This document shows, piece after piece, positions 51,548-60,784 of a stretch of DNA of 64,000 nucleotides. The notes beneath the pieces are model-generated. The model did no database searches and was not told where the DNA came from. It worked only from the letters and a program-made list of their open reading frames with translations. The DNA is from Xanthobacter sp. YC-JY1 (GTDB lineage Bacteria; Pseudomonadota; Alphaproteobacteria; Rhizobiales; Xanthobacteraceae). The position numbers were made by a program, and so were the translations under genes. The stretch is from positions 3,581,001 to 3,645,000 of the forward strand of contig NZ_CP032674.1 in assembly GCF_021730305.1 (NCBI RefSeq), read 5' to 3'. Each line of letters begins with the position of its first letter. Positions within the stretch are counted from its first letter, which is position 1.

Positions 51548-53818
51548 TCAGGCGGCTTCGCCGAGGGCGGCGGAGCCGAGATAGGCGGCGATGACTTGGG
51601 GATCGGCACGAACCACATCGGGCGTGCCATCGGCGATCTTGCGGCCGTAATTGAGGACCGCGACGCGATCGGAGAGGCCCATCACCACGCCGATGTCATG
51701 CTCGATGATGAGGATGGTGGTGCCGAAGCTCTCATTGACCCGGCGGATGAAGCCGCACATGTCGCGCTTCTCCTCGTGGGTCATGCCGGCCATGGGCTCG
51801 TCGAGCAGCAGCAGGCGCGGCTCGGTGGCGAGCGCGCGGGCCAGCTCCACCCGCTTCTGGATGCCGTAGGGCAGGCTGGCGACCGGCGCCTGGCGCAGAT
51901 GCTCCAGCTCCAGGAAGGCGAGGATGCGCTCCGCAGCCTCCCGCTCGCGCCGCTCTTCCGCAGACGTGGAAGGCAGGCGCAGCAGCTTGCCAAGCAGCGA
52001 GCCCTCGAAGCGCGCGGCGCGGCCCACCAGAACGTTGTCGATCACGTTCATGCCCTTGAACAGGGAGACGTGCTGGAACGTGCGGCCGATGCCCGAGCGT
52101 GCGGCAAAGGCCGGGCGCATGCGGGCGCGTTCCTTGCCGGCGAAGGTGATGGTTCCCGAGCGCGGGTGGTAGACGCCGTTGATGACGTTCAGCAGCGAGG
52201 TCTTCCCCGCCCCGTTCGGCCCGATGATGGAGAGGATCTCCCCTTCATGGATGGCGAGGGACACGTCGGTGAGCGCCTTCACCCCGCCGAAGGCGACGGC
52301 GACGCCGCTGACCTGCATGAGCACGGATCCGCGCGAGCGGGCTGAGCGCTCGGTCGGCCGTGCCTGCGTCTCGCGGCCGGCCGGGGCGAACGGAGCGTCA
52401 CGCACCTCGCCCTCCAGCGTCAGCTCCTGCGGACCGAAGCCGTCGGCGGCGAGGTCGAAGGTCCGAATGGCTAGAGACGTTCCGGGGAATTCCCCGGCCA
52501 GCCGTGCATTCACCCGCTCCACCGCCGCCGATGCATGGCTCTGGGCCGTCGCGGTGTCCTCCGCGTCCGCGGCGGACGGCGCGAGCGCGATCCGGGCACT
52601 GAGGCCGCCGGGGACGCGCGTGACGCGGGCGCGATCAATGACGGCCTCGCTCCGGAGCGCGGCTTCGACGGACCGGAGCAGATGGGGGTCGTCGGCCGCG
52701 GCGACGGCGTGGGAACGGAGGCTGCCGTCATCGGCGAGGGCAAGATCCGCGTCGAGCGGCACCCCGTAGGACGCGAGGCGGCCGACGGTTGTGGGGTCCA
52801 GAATGCCGGAGGTGACAAAGGCCAGGCGGCAGGCGCCGAGGCCAAGGGTGTTGCGCAGCGGCGCCCCGAAGGCGAGACCCGTGCCCGGCAGCCTCTTCTC
52901 ATTCGCCCGCGCGAGGGCGCGCACCAGCGGCCCGCCCGCGGACAGGCGAACGCCAGCGTCCCTCACCAGAAGCTCGAACACGCGCGCCGGCGCGGCCAGC
53001 ACGGTGGGCGCCACCTCCTTCAGATCGTTGGGGAAACTCGCCGGCCCCTCCACGCAATGGAGGGAGCAGCCCGAGAGAAGCGGTTGCACCAGGCTGCCGG
53101 CGGCGTCGGCTATGCCCGAGGCGGGCAGAAACGCCATGAGCCGGTCGGAGGGAGAAAGCTGCAGGCGGGACATGGCCGCCGCGCCGGCGTCGAGGAGACG
53201 CCGGTGGGTAAGCGCCAGCGGGCGGGGCGGCCCGTCCACGCCGGCAGTGTGGAGAATGAGGGCGGTTCGGCTTCCCTCAACCGTGGCGGTCCGCCAGGCG
53301 TACCAGGCCACGGCCTCGTCCTGGGCGGCCTCCGGCGATGGCGCACATTCGTCGAGACGCAGCGCGATGGCGGGCGAGCGGCTGGCAGTGCGCCACGCGC
53401 GGGCGGCCTCCTCATTCTCGCAGAGGACGAGGGCGGGATCGGCCGCAGGCGAACCGAAGCGGCGCAGGAATTCCGGGCCCACCGGCATCACCGCGGCGCC
53501 GAGGCCCTGCGCGGCAAGGGCTGCGGCGTAGAGCTCCGGCCGGTTCTCGCCGACAGTCATGAGCAGGCCTTCGCCGGTGAAGCCTGCACCATCGAGAAGC
53601 CGGGCCATGGCGGCGGTACGGGCGAGATACTCGGCGAACGTCCAGGTGCGCCAGATGCCGCCCACCTTGTGGCGCAGGGCCGGGTGCGCGGCATGGCGCC
53701 GGGCGGCGGCGATCAGGGCACCGGGCAGCGTGTTTGCGGGGCAAGGATCGGCCCGTTCCGCGGCGCCGGAGGCATGGTCGAAGGCGCGGTTCATGGCAGG
53801 AGGAATCCCTTCGTCCAT
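51548..53818 (-). CDS. Fusion protein: acyl-CoA-synthetase-like (AMP-binding) domain plus LivG ABC ATPase
   Basis: A 756-residue single reading frame. Residues about 30-475 follow the long-chain acyl-CoA synthetase fold (HPALRHKVGGIWRTWTFAEY; late block VNARLAG...ELTLEGEVR). The nucleotide loop, normally YTSGTTGxPKGVxLTH, reads HTAGVDGPPRPLALTH at 190-205, losing the Ser/Thr and Lys, and the YGxTE motif reads YGVPL at 351-355, so adenylation activity is doubtful. After a linker (about 476-498), residues 499-756 are a complete LivG: Walker A GPNGAGKT (533-540), LPYGIQKRVELAR signature, LLLDEPMAGM, IIEHD. Start is ATG without a clear Shine-Dalgarno, seven bases after livF; an ATG eight codons later and an internal ATG at residue 501 are alternatives. 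Separate ligase genes are known between liv genes; the in-frame fusion is unusual. Confidence 0.85.
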   Translation of the reverse strand: MDEGIPPAMNRAFDHASGAAERADPCPANTLPGALIAAARRHAAHPALRHKVGGIWRTWTFAEYLARTAAMARLLDGAGFTGEGLLMTVGENRPELYAAALAAQGLGAAVMPVGPEFLRRFGSPAADPALVLCENEEAARAWRTASRSPAIALRLDECAPSPEAAQDEAVAWYAWRTATVEGSRTALILHTAGVDGPPRPLALTHRRLLDAGAAAMSRLQLSPSDRLMAFLPASGIADAAGSLVQPLLSGCSLHCVEGPASFPNDLKEVAPTVLAAPARVFELLVRDAGVRLSAGGPLVRALARANEKRLPGTGLAFGAPLRNTLGLGACRLAFVTSGILDPTTVGRLASYGVPLDADLALADDGSLRSHAVAAADDPHLLRSVEAALRSEAVIDRARVTRVPGGLSARIALAPSAADAEDTATAQSHASAAVERVNARLAGEFPGTSLAIRTFDLAADGFGPQELTLEGEVRDAPFAPAGRETQARPTERSARSRGSVLMQVSGVAVAFGGVKALTDVSLAIHEGEILSIIGPNGAGKTSLLNVINGVYHPRSGTITFAGKERARMRPAFAARSGIGRTFQHVSLFKGMNVIDNVLVGRAARFEGSLLGKLLRLPSTSAEERREREAAERILAFLELEHLRQAPVASLPYGIQKRVELARALATEPRLLLLDEPMAGMTHEEKRDMCGFIRRVNESFGTTILIIEHDIGVVMGLSDRVAVLNYGRKIADGTPDVVRADPQVIAAYLGSAALGEAA

Positions 53819-53824
53819 GGAGGA

Positions 53825-54628
53825 TCAGGAGAGCCAGCGCGGGCGACGGCGGGCGGCGAGGCTCGCCCCGTCCGCTTCGGCGGAGGCATCGAGCCCGAGA
53901 TAGGAGGCGCGGATCTCGGGATCGGCAGCGAGCGCGCGCGCCGGCCCCTCGCGCACCACTCTTCCGCCCTCCACGAGATAGCCGTAGGTGGCGTAGCGCA
54001 GCGCTACGGCGGCGTTCTGCTCCGCGAGGAGGAAGGTCACCCCGGCTTCGGCATTCAGCTGCTGCATGATGGAGAAGATCTCCTCCACCAGAAGCGGTGC
54101 GAGGCCCATGGAGGGCTCGTCGAGCAGGATCATGTGCGGCCGGGCCATGAGGGCGCGGCCGATGACGCACATCTGCTGCTCGCCGCCGGAGAGGAGGCCG
54201 GCCGGCTGATGCCGCCGCTCCTTCAGGCGGGGAAAGGTGCTGTAGACGCGTTCGAGACTCTCGGCGACCGCGCCGTCGCGGCGGGAATAGGCGCCGACCT
54301 TCAGATTGTCCTCGACCGACAGGGTGGGGAAGGCATGGCGGCCCTCCATCACCAGAGAGAGGCCACGGCGGGCGAGGTCGGACGGGTCGAGCCCGTCGAT
54401 GCGCGCGCCGTCATAGTGGATGGCGCCCTTCGTCACCTCGCCGCGCTCGGATCGCAGCAGGTTGGCGATGGCCTTCATGGTGGTGGTCTTGCCCGCCCCG
54501 TTGGCGCCCAGCAGGGCGACGATGCCGCCCCGGGGAACGCTGAGCGTGAGCCCGCGCAGCACGAGGGCCAGACGGGAATACATCACCTCGATGCCGGCGA
54601 CGGACAGCAAGGGGCCTTGCGCGCTCAT
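53825..54628 (-). CDS. livF: HAAT ABC transporter ATP-binding protein LivF
   Basis: Cytoplasmic ATPase of 267 residues with Walker A GANGAGKT, LLSGGEQQMCVIGRAL signature, MILLDEPSMGLAP Walker B and LLAEQNAAVALRYATYGYLVE. It has a C-terminal tail about 20 residues longer than the other LivF in this window. Start ATG with GGGAGAGG upstream. It is the second gene of the operon, followed seven bases later by the ligase-LivG fusion. Confidence 0.92.
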   Translation of the reverse strand: MSAQGPLLSVAGIEVMYSRLALVLRGLTLSVPRGGIVALLGANGAGKTTTMKAIANLLRSERGEVTKGAIHYDGARIDGLDPSDLARRGLSLVMEGRHAFPTLSVEDNLKVGAYSRRDGAVAESLERVYSTFPRLKERRHQPAGLLSGGEQQMCVIGRALMARPHMILLDEPSMGLAPLLVEEIFSIMQQLNAEAGVTFLLAEQNAAVALRYATYGYLVEGGRVVREGPARALAADPEIRASYLGLDASAEADGASLAARRRPRWLS

Positions 54629-54722
54629 GGCGTGCCTCTCCCAAGGGGTGGCTCCGGCGCCGGGGGCAGAACGCCCCGGCGCGCGGCAGGTCACGGATCA
54701 GGGCAGAACGGGGCCTGCGAGG

Positions 54723-56105
54723 TCAGTTCGTCTCGCCGGCGCAGTCGCGGGGCGTGATGCCCTTTTCCTTGGCGAACTGGGCGGCGGACGCCTCGATGAG
54801 CGGCCGGACCATGGACTGGTCGGACTTGATCCAGTCGGAGATCATCACCCACTTGGCGCCGTCCCATTGCTGGAAGCGGATGGCACCATCGCCCTCGTGG
54901 TCGGCGCAGGTGACCTTGATCTCCGGCATCAGGCCCTCGAGGCCGAGCTGCTTGATGCGCTCGCTGGTCATCACCAGATGCTCGAGCCCCCAGCGCACCT
55001 CGTCACCGGTGAGGGGACGATTGCCGAACTTCTTCATGGCGGTGCGCATGGCTTCCGTCACCGCCACGCCGTGGAGCACGCCACGGACATAATAGACGGA
55101 GCCGATGCGGTTCTCCTCCACATTGCCCTGCCCCTTGGCGTAGACGTACTTCTTGATGTCCTCGAACACCGGATAGTTCGGCCCGGTGGCGTGGAACTGA
55201 GCGGTGATGAAGCCCTTGGCCGCATCGCCCGCCGGCGTTACGTCCTCTTCCGAGCCAGACCACCACCAGCCGATGATGCGGTCGCGGGCGATGCCGGCGC
55301 GGGCGGCTTCCTTGATGCCGGTGGGGGTGGCGGCGCCCCAGCCGCGGAACAGCACCCAGTCCGGCCGATACTGGCGCACCTGAAGCCACACGGCGCGCTG
55401 GTCGAGGCCGGGCGGCGTGATGGGGAAGGTCGTCACCTCGAAGCCATAGCGCTTGGCCTGGGCGTCGAGAATGGCCTGGGTCTCGCGGCCGGCGGCGAAG
55501 TCCATTACCACATTGGCGATCTTCTTGCCCTTCAGCTTCTCCAACCCGCCTTCGCGCTCGGCGATGTAGCGGATGGTTGCGGTGTTCTCGCTCCAGTAAT
55601 TGGAGATGAGCGGGAAGAAATAGGGGAAGACCCGGCCATCGGAGGAATCGGTCCGCCCGTAGCCGATGGTGACGGAGGGGATCTTGTCCGCCGTCATGCG
55701 GTCGATGAGGGCATAGACGCCGCCCGTGCCGGAGGGCGTGAAGGCCGCGGCGCCGGTCGGCCCCTTCGCCTTCTGGCGCTCGTAGCATTCGATCATGCGG
55801 TCGGGCTGGTAGCCGGTCTCGCACTCCTCATAGACGAGCTTCACGCCGTTCACGCCACCATCGCGGGCGTTCACCAGCGCGAGATAGTCCGCATAGGCAC
55901 CGTAGATGCCCGAGCCGCCCGGCGCGTAGGGACCGGTGCGGTAGATGGCGATGGGCACGAACTGCTCCATCGCGGCACCGCCCGTAGCGGCGGGTGCCGC
56001 CGTCTGGGCGGCGGCCGGCACGGCGAAACCGAGCGTCGCGACGAAGGCAAGGAGACAGGCCGGCGCGACGGATTTCCGGCGCCGCGAGCTGAAGCATTGA
56101 GGCAT
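54723..56105 (-). CDS. HAAT ABC transporter periplasmic substrate-binding protein
   Basis: Periplasmic binding protein of 460 residues, Peripla_BP_6 type, larger than amino-acid LivJ/LivK proteins. Signal peptide: basic MPQCFSSRRRKS then hydrophobic ACLLAFVATLGFAVPAAA. Mature blocks: YRTGPYAPGGSGIYGAYADYL, VKLVYEECETGY, CYERQKAKGPTGAAAFTPSG, and FRGWGAATPTGIKEAA. Its size and sequence resemble binding proteins for aromatic or alkyl carboxylates rather than leucine, but that is inference. Start ATG with GGAGGATGA upstream; first gene of the minus-strand operon, divergent from the kinase/acyl-CoA operon. Confidence 0.88.
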   Translation of the reverse strand: MPQCFSSRRRKSVAPACLLAFVATLGFAVPAAAQTAAPAATGGAAMEQFVPIAIYRTGPYAPGGSGIYGAYADYLALVNARDGGVNGVKLVYEECETGYQPDRMIECYERQKAKGPTGAAAFTPSGTGGVYALIDRMTADKIPSVTIGYGRTDSSDGRVFPYFFPLISNYWSENTATIRYIAEREGGLEKLKGKKIANVVMDFAAGRETQAILDAQAKRYGFEVTTFPITPPGLDQRAVWLQVRQYRPDWVLFRGWGAATPTGIKEAARAGIARDRIIGWWWSGSEEDVTPAGDAAKGFITAQFHATGPNYPVFEDIKKYVYAKGQGNVEENRIGSVYYVRGVLHGVAVTEAMRTAMKKFGNRPLTGDEVRWGLEHLVMTSERIKQLGLEGLMPEIKVTCADHEGDGAIRFQQWDGAKWVMISDWIKSDQSMVRPLIEASAAQFAKEKGITPRDCAGETN

Positions 56106-56131
56106 GGCGTCATCCTCCAGGCCGGAATTCT

Positions 56132-56161
56132 GGTCCGGCATCTTTATCTGATGATCGGACC
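56132..56161. promoter_or_regulatory. Inverted GGTCCG/CGGACC half-sites before the transporter operon
   Basis: GGTCCG at 56132-56137 and CGGACC at 56156-56161, 18 bases between, 27 to 56 bases upstream of the binding-protein start. The GTCCG/CGGAC core is the same as in the perfect repeat at 56309-56328. Confidence 0.4.
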
Positions 56162-56308
56162 ATAAATCCAAAATCGCCGCGCCGTCAATCTCCGGATGGA
56201 GGCGGCGAATTTTCCAGTCAATTCATTGATTATCATACAAAATTCCGCCACATCCGCCGCTCACAATGGGTGCCTGACGGAAAATTTCCGCTTGACCCCA
56301 TGATTTCA

Positions 56309-56328
56309 GTCGGACAATTTAGTCCGAC
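56309..56328. promoter_or_regulatory. Perfect inverted repeat GTCGGAC-N6-GTCCGAC, candidate GntR operator
   Basis: GTCGGAC-AATTTA-GTCCGAC, 21 bases before the kinase gene. On the other strand it also reads as two near-identical TTGTC(G/C)GAC direct repeats. The FadR-like regulator at the end of this operon is the obvious candidate to bind it. Confidence 0.55.
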
Positions 56329-56348
56329 AAAAACGAGGCGACGCGTCC

Positions 56349-57494
56349 ATGGTCGAGGCTGTTCACGTGCTGGAAGGCGAGGGCACCGCAAAGGGGCAAG
56401 TCGGCGCGTCCATGCTGGACCCGGCGCCGCCGGCCGGTGTCGCCCTGCGCAGCGTGGCCGAGAGCCGGGCGCTCGATTGGCCGGCGATCGGTCGTCATCT
56501 GGCTGCCCACGGCATCGGCTTCGATCCCGCCTTCGTGCCCCGTCAATTCACGGGCGGCCTCGCCAACCTGAACTTTCTCGTGCGCGTGTCGGACGGCTGG
56601 GCGGTGCTGCGGCGGCCGCCCGACGGCCCCCTGCCCCCGGGCGCGCACGACATGGCGCGCGAGCACCGCATCCTTTCGAATCTCTGGCGGGAGCTGCCCC
56701 TCGCCCCGCGCAGCCTGCACCTGTGCGCCGACGCCAGCGTCGCCGGCGCGCCGTTCCAGGTGATGGAGTTTCGCCCCGGCATCGCCCTGCGCGGCGACAG
56801 CCTGGCGCCCTTCCCGGCAACCGCCGCCACCGGCGCGGACCTCTCGCACAAGCTGGTCGAGACATTGGCTGCCATCCACGCGGTGGACCCGGCGCGGATC
56901 GACCTGTCCGATCTCGGCCGCCCCGCTGGCTTCTTCGCCCGCACAGCCGCAGGCTGGATCGGCCGCGCCGAGCGGGTGGCGCAGGGCGCGCTCTCCCCGG
57001 CCGCCCGCGCCGTCGCCGGCTGGCTCGCCGCAGCAGAGGTGCGGGACGCGACGGCGCCGACCCTTCTCCATAACGATTTCAAGCTCGACAACGTGCTGCT
57101 GGATCCCGCCACCCGCGCCCCCGTCGCCGTGGTGGACTGGGACATGGGCACCCGTGGCGACCCACTGTTCGACCTCGCGACGCTGCTCAGCTACTGGACC
57201 GAGGCCGGCGACCCGCCGTGCATGCACGAGCTGGCGCAGATGCCCACGGCCCGCCCCGGCTTCCTGACGCGGGCCGAAGCGGCGGATGCCTATGCCCGCG
57301 CCACCGGCCGGGACCTGTCCCAGCTGAAGGTCTACCGCGTGCTCACCATGCTGAAGCTCGGCGTGGTGTTCCACCAGCTCCACGCGCGGCACCTCGCCGG
57401 CGAGACGGCGGACCCGCGCTATGCCGGCTTCGGCACGCTCGCCGAAGCGCTGTTCGATTTCACCCTCGACATCATCAACGACAAGACCTTCTGA
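56349..57494 (+). CDS. APH-family phosphotransferase, acyl-CoA kinase type (LvaA / ACAD10-11 kinase-like)
   Basis: A 381-residue kinase-fold protein with N-terminal lobe ITGGLANLNF-like (FTGGLANLNFLVRVSDGWAVL), catalytic loop HNDFKLDNVLLDP (HxDxxxxN) and metal-binding VVDWDMGTRGDPLFDLATLL. Homologues phosphorylate 4-hydroxyacyl-CoA esters (LvaA in levulinate breakdown, kinase domain of ACAD10/11). Adjacent acyl-CoA dehydrogenase, SDR and acyl-CoA synthetase genes support that role. The first about 45 residues are a non-conserved extension, so a later start is possible. Confidence 0.85.
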   Translation: MVEAVHVLEGEGTAKGQVGASMLDPAPPAGVALRSVAESRALDWPAIGRHLAAHGIGFDPAFVPRQFTGGLANLNFLVRVSDGWAVLRRPPDGPLPPGAHDMAREHRILSNLWRELPLAPRSLHLCADASVAGAPFQVMEFRPGIALRGDSLAPFPATAATGADLSHKLVETLAAIHAVDPARIDLSDLGRPAGFFARTAAGWIGRAERVAQGALSPAARAVAGWLAAAEVRDATAPTLLHNDFKLDNVLLDPATRAPVAVVDWDMGTRGDPLFDLATLLSYWTEAGDPPCMHELAQMPTARPGFLTRAEAADAYARATGRDLSQLKVYRVLTMLKLGVVFHQLHARHLAGETADPRYAGFGTLAEALFDFTLDIINDKTF

Positions 57495-57505
57495 AGGCGA
57501 GGCCC

Positions 57506-58710
<1,205 letters not shown>

Positions 58711-58711
<1 letters not shown>

Positions 58712-59502
58712 TGGGCCTCGCCCTTCCCCTGCCCCATCCCGCGCCCATGCCCGGCCTTGCCGGCAAGATCGTCATCGTCACCGGCGGCGGGCGGGGCCTC
58801 GGCCGCGCCGTAGCGGAGGGCTTTGCCGCCGCCGACGCCCATGTGGTGCTCACCGGCCGCAGCGCCGAGACGCTGGCCGAGGCCGCCGCCGCGATCGCCA
58901 CGCAGGGCGGATCGGCCGAAGGCATCGCTGCCGATGTGGCCAGCGAAACGGACGTCGAGGCGCTGGCCCGCTCCGTGGTGGAGCGCCACGGCCGCATCGA
59001 CGTGCTCGTCAACAATGCCGGCATCAACCCCTGGTACAAGACCGCCGAGGACACGAGCCTCGACGAGTGGCGGCAGGTGGTGGACACCAACCTCACCGGC
59101 GTGTTCCTCGCCGCCCGCGCGGCAGGCCGGGTAATGCTGGCCCAGGGCGAAGGCGCCATCGTCAACATCACCTCGGTCGCCGGCCGGGTGGGACTGGCGC
59201 GCACCACCGCCTATTGCGCCGCCAAGGGCGGGGTGGAGCTGATGACCCGCCAGCTCGCGCTCGAATGGGCGAAGAAGGGCGTGCGGGTGAATGCCGTCGG
59301 CCCCGGCTATTTTGAAACCGAGCTGACCGAAGGCATGCGCCAGAACCCCAAGCTCGCCGAGCGCGTCACCGGCCGCACGCCCATGGGCCGCTTCGGCCAT
59401 CCGCAGGAGCTGGTCGGCGCCTGCCTGTTCCTCGCCTCGCCCGCGGCCTCCTACATCACCGGCGCCTCGCTGGCGGTGGACGGCGGCTGGACCGCCGCCT
59501 GA
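58711..59502 (+). CDS. Short-chain dehydrogenase/reductase
   Basis: NAD(P)-dependent oxidoreductase of 263 residues: cofactor loop TGGGRGLGRAVAEGF, NNAGINPWYK, active site NITSVAGRVGLARTTAYCAAKGG and C-terminal ASLAVDGGWTAA. The ATG overlaps the dehydrogenase stop by one base; a GTG just before it is an alternative. By analogy with LvaD it may interconvert a 4-keto and 4-hydroxyacyl-CoA; that is inference from gene order. Confidence 0.87.
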
Positions 59503-59517
59503 TCCGAAAGACCAGAG

Positions 59518-60732
59518 ATGAACGCCCTGACGCCCACATCCACACCGAGCTCCACCCCCTTGGCCCTCGCCGGCCTCAAGGTGCTGGACCTCACCCGCCT
59601 GCTGCCGGGCGCCTTCTGCTCGCTGATGCTGGCCGACCTCGGGGCCGACGTGCTCAAGATCGAGCAGCCGGAGGGCGGCGACTACAACCGCACCTTCCCG
59701 CCGCTGAACCGGGCGGAATCCGGCTCCTTCCTGCTGCTCAACCGCAACAAGAAGAGCCTGACGCTGAACCTCAAGTCGGAAGAGGGCCGTGCCATCCTCC
59801 TCAAGCTGGTGAAGGATGCGGACGTGCTGCTGGAGGGCTTCCGCCCCGGCGTCATGGACCGCCTCGGCCTCGGCTATGACACGCTGGCCGAGATCAATCC
59901 GCGCCTCGTCTATTGCGCCATCTCCGGTTATGGGCAGGACGGGCCGAGCCGGCTCAAGCCGGGGCACGACCTCAATTACCTCGCCGAAGCCGGCGCGTTG
60001 CAACTGTTCGGCAAGGCGGGCGAAGGCCCCATCGTGCCGGGGCTCTCCATCGCCGATGTGGGCGGCGGCTCGCTCATGGCCTCCACGGGAATCCTCGCCG
60101 CACTGCTGGCGCGGGCGACCACCGGGCGCGGGCAGTTCGTGGACGTGTCCATGCATGACGGCGCCATGTCCTGGCTGTCCCTGCACGGCGCCGATCATCT
60201 CTTCGCCGGCATCGAGCCGAAGGGCGGCGAGCGGCCCTTCATCGGGCAGGCGCCCTGCTACAACGTCTATGCCTGCGCCGACGGGAAGCACGTCGCGCTG
60301 GGCCTTATCGAGACGCATTTCTGGCACCGCTTCTGCGACGCCGTGGGCCTGCCCGCGCTGAAGGACGAGCAGTGGCCGGAGGGCGAGCGGGAAGTGGCGC
60401 AGAAGGCCACCCTCGCCGAGCTGTTCGCCCGCAAGACGCGCGACGAATGGGTAACAGAGCTTGAAGCCGCCGACATTCCCTTCGGCCCGGTCTTTTCCAT
60501 GGAGGAGGCGTTCGCCGATCCCCATGCCCGCCACCGGCAGATGCTGATGTCCATGGAGCATCCGGTGGAGGGCACCATTCCCCAGCTCGGCTTTCCGGTG
60601 AAATATTCCGGGACGCCCTGCACGCTGCGTTCGCCGCCGCCCCTGCTCGGCGAGCACAATGGCGAGGTGCTGGCGGGCCTCGGCTATGCGCCCGAGGAGA
60701 TCGCCGCGCTCAAGGCCAGCCGGGCCATCTGA
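59518..60732 (+). CDS. Class III CoA-transferase (CaiB/BaiF family)
   Basis: A 404-residue CoA-transferase moving CoA between carboxylates through an Asp anhydride. Family blocks: LKVLDLTRLLPGAFCSLMLADLGADVLKIE, NRNKKSLTLNLKSEEG, ISGYGQDGPSRLKPGHDLNYLAEAG (Asp is the catalytic candidate) and the MEHPVEGTIPQLGFPVK end region. It gives the operon a second way to activate the carboxylic acid besides the synthetase. Sixteen bases separate it from the SDR gene. Confidence 0.9.
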   Translation: MNALTPTSTPSSTPLALAGLKVLDLTRLLPGAFCSLMLADLGADVLKIEQPEGGDYNRTFPPLNRAESGSFLLLNRNKKSLTLNLKSEEGRAILLKLVKDADVLLEGFRPGVMDRLGLGYDTLAEINPRLVYCAISGYGQDGPSRLKPGHDLNYLAEAGALQLFGKAGEGPIVPGLSIADVGGGSLMASTGILAALLARATTGRGQFVDVSMHDGAMSWLSLHGADHLFAGIEPKGGERPFIGQAPCYNVYACADGKHVALGLIETHFWHRFCDAVGLPALKDEQWPEGEREVAQKATLAELFARKTRDEWVTELEAADIPFGPVFSMEEAFADPHARHRQMLMSMEHPVEGTIPQLGFPVKYSGTPCTLRSPPPLLGEHNGEVLAGLGYAPEEIAALKASRAI

Positions 60733-60784
60733 GGCACTACGCGCAAGAGAGCACCAAGAGAGCACAATGCTCCGGGAGGAAACC

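Noticed and set aside
52535-54757. 740-codon plus-strand frame opposite the fusion and LivF genes
   Set aside because: Antisense to strongly conserved ABC ATPase and ligase-like sequence; no recognisable motif of its own.
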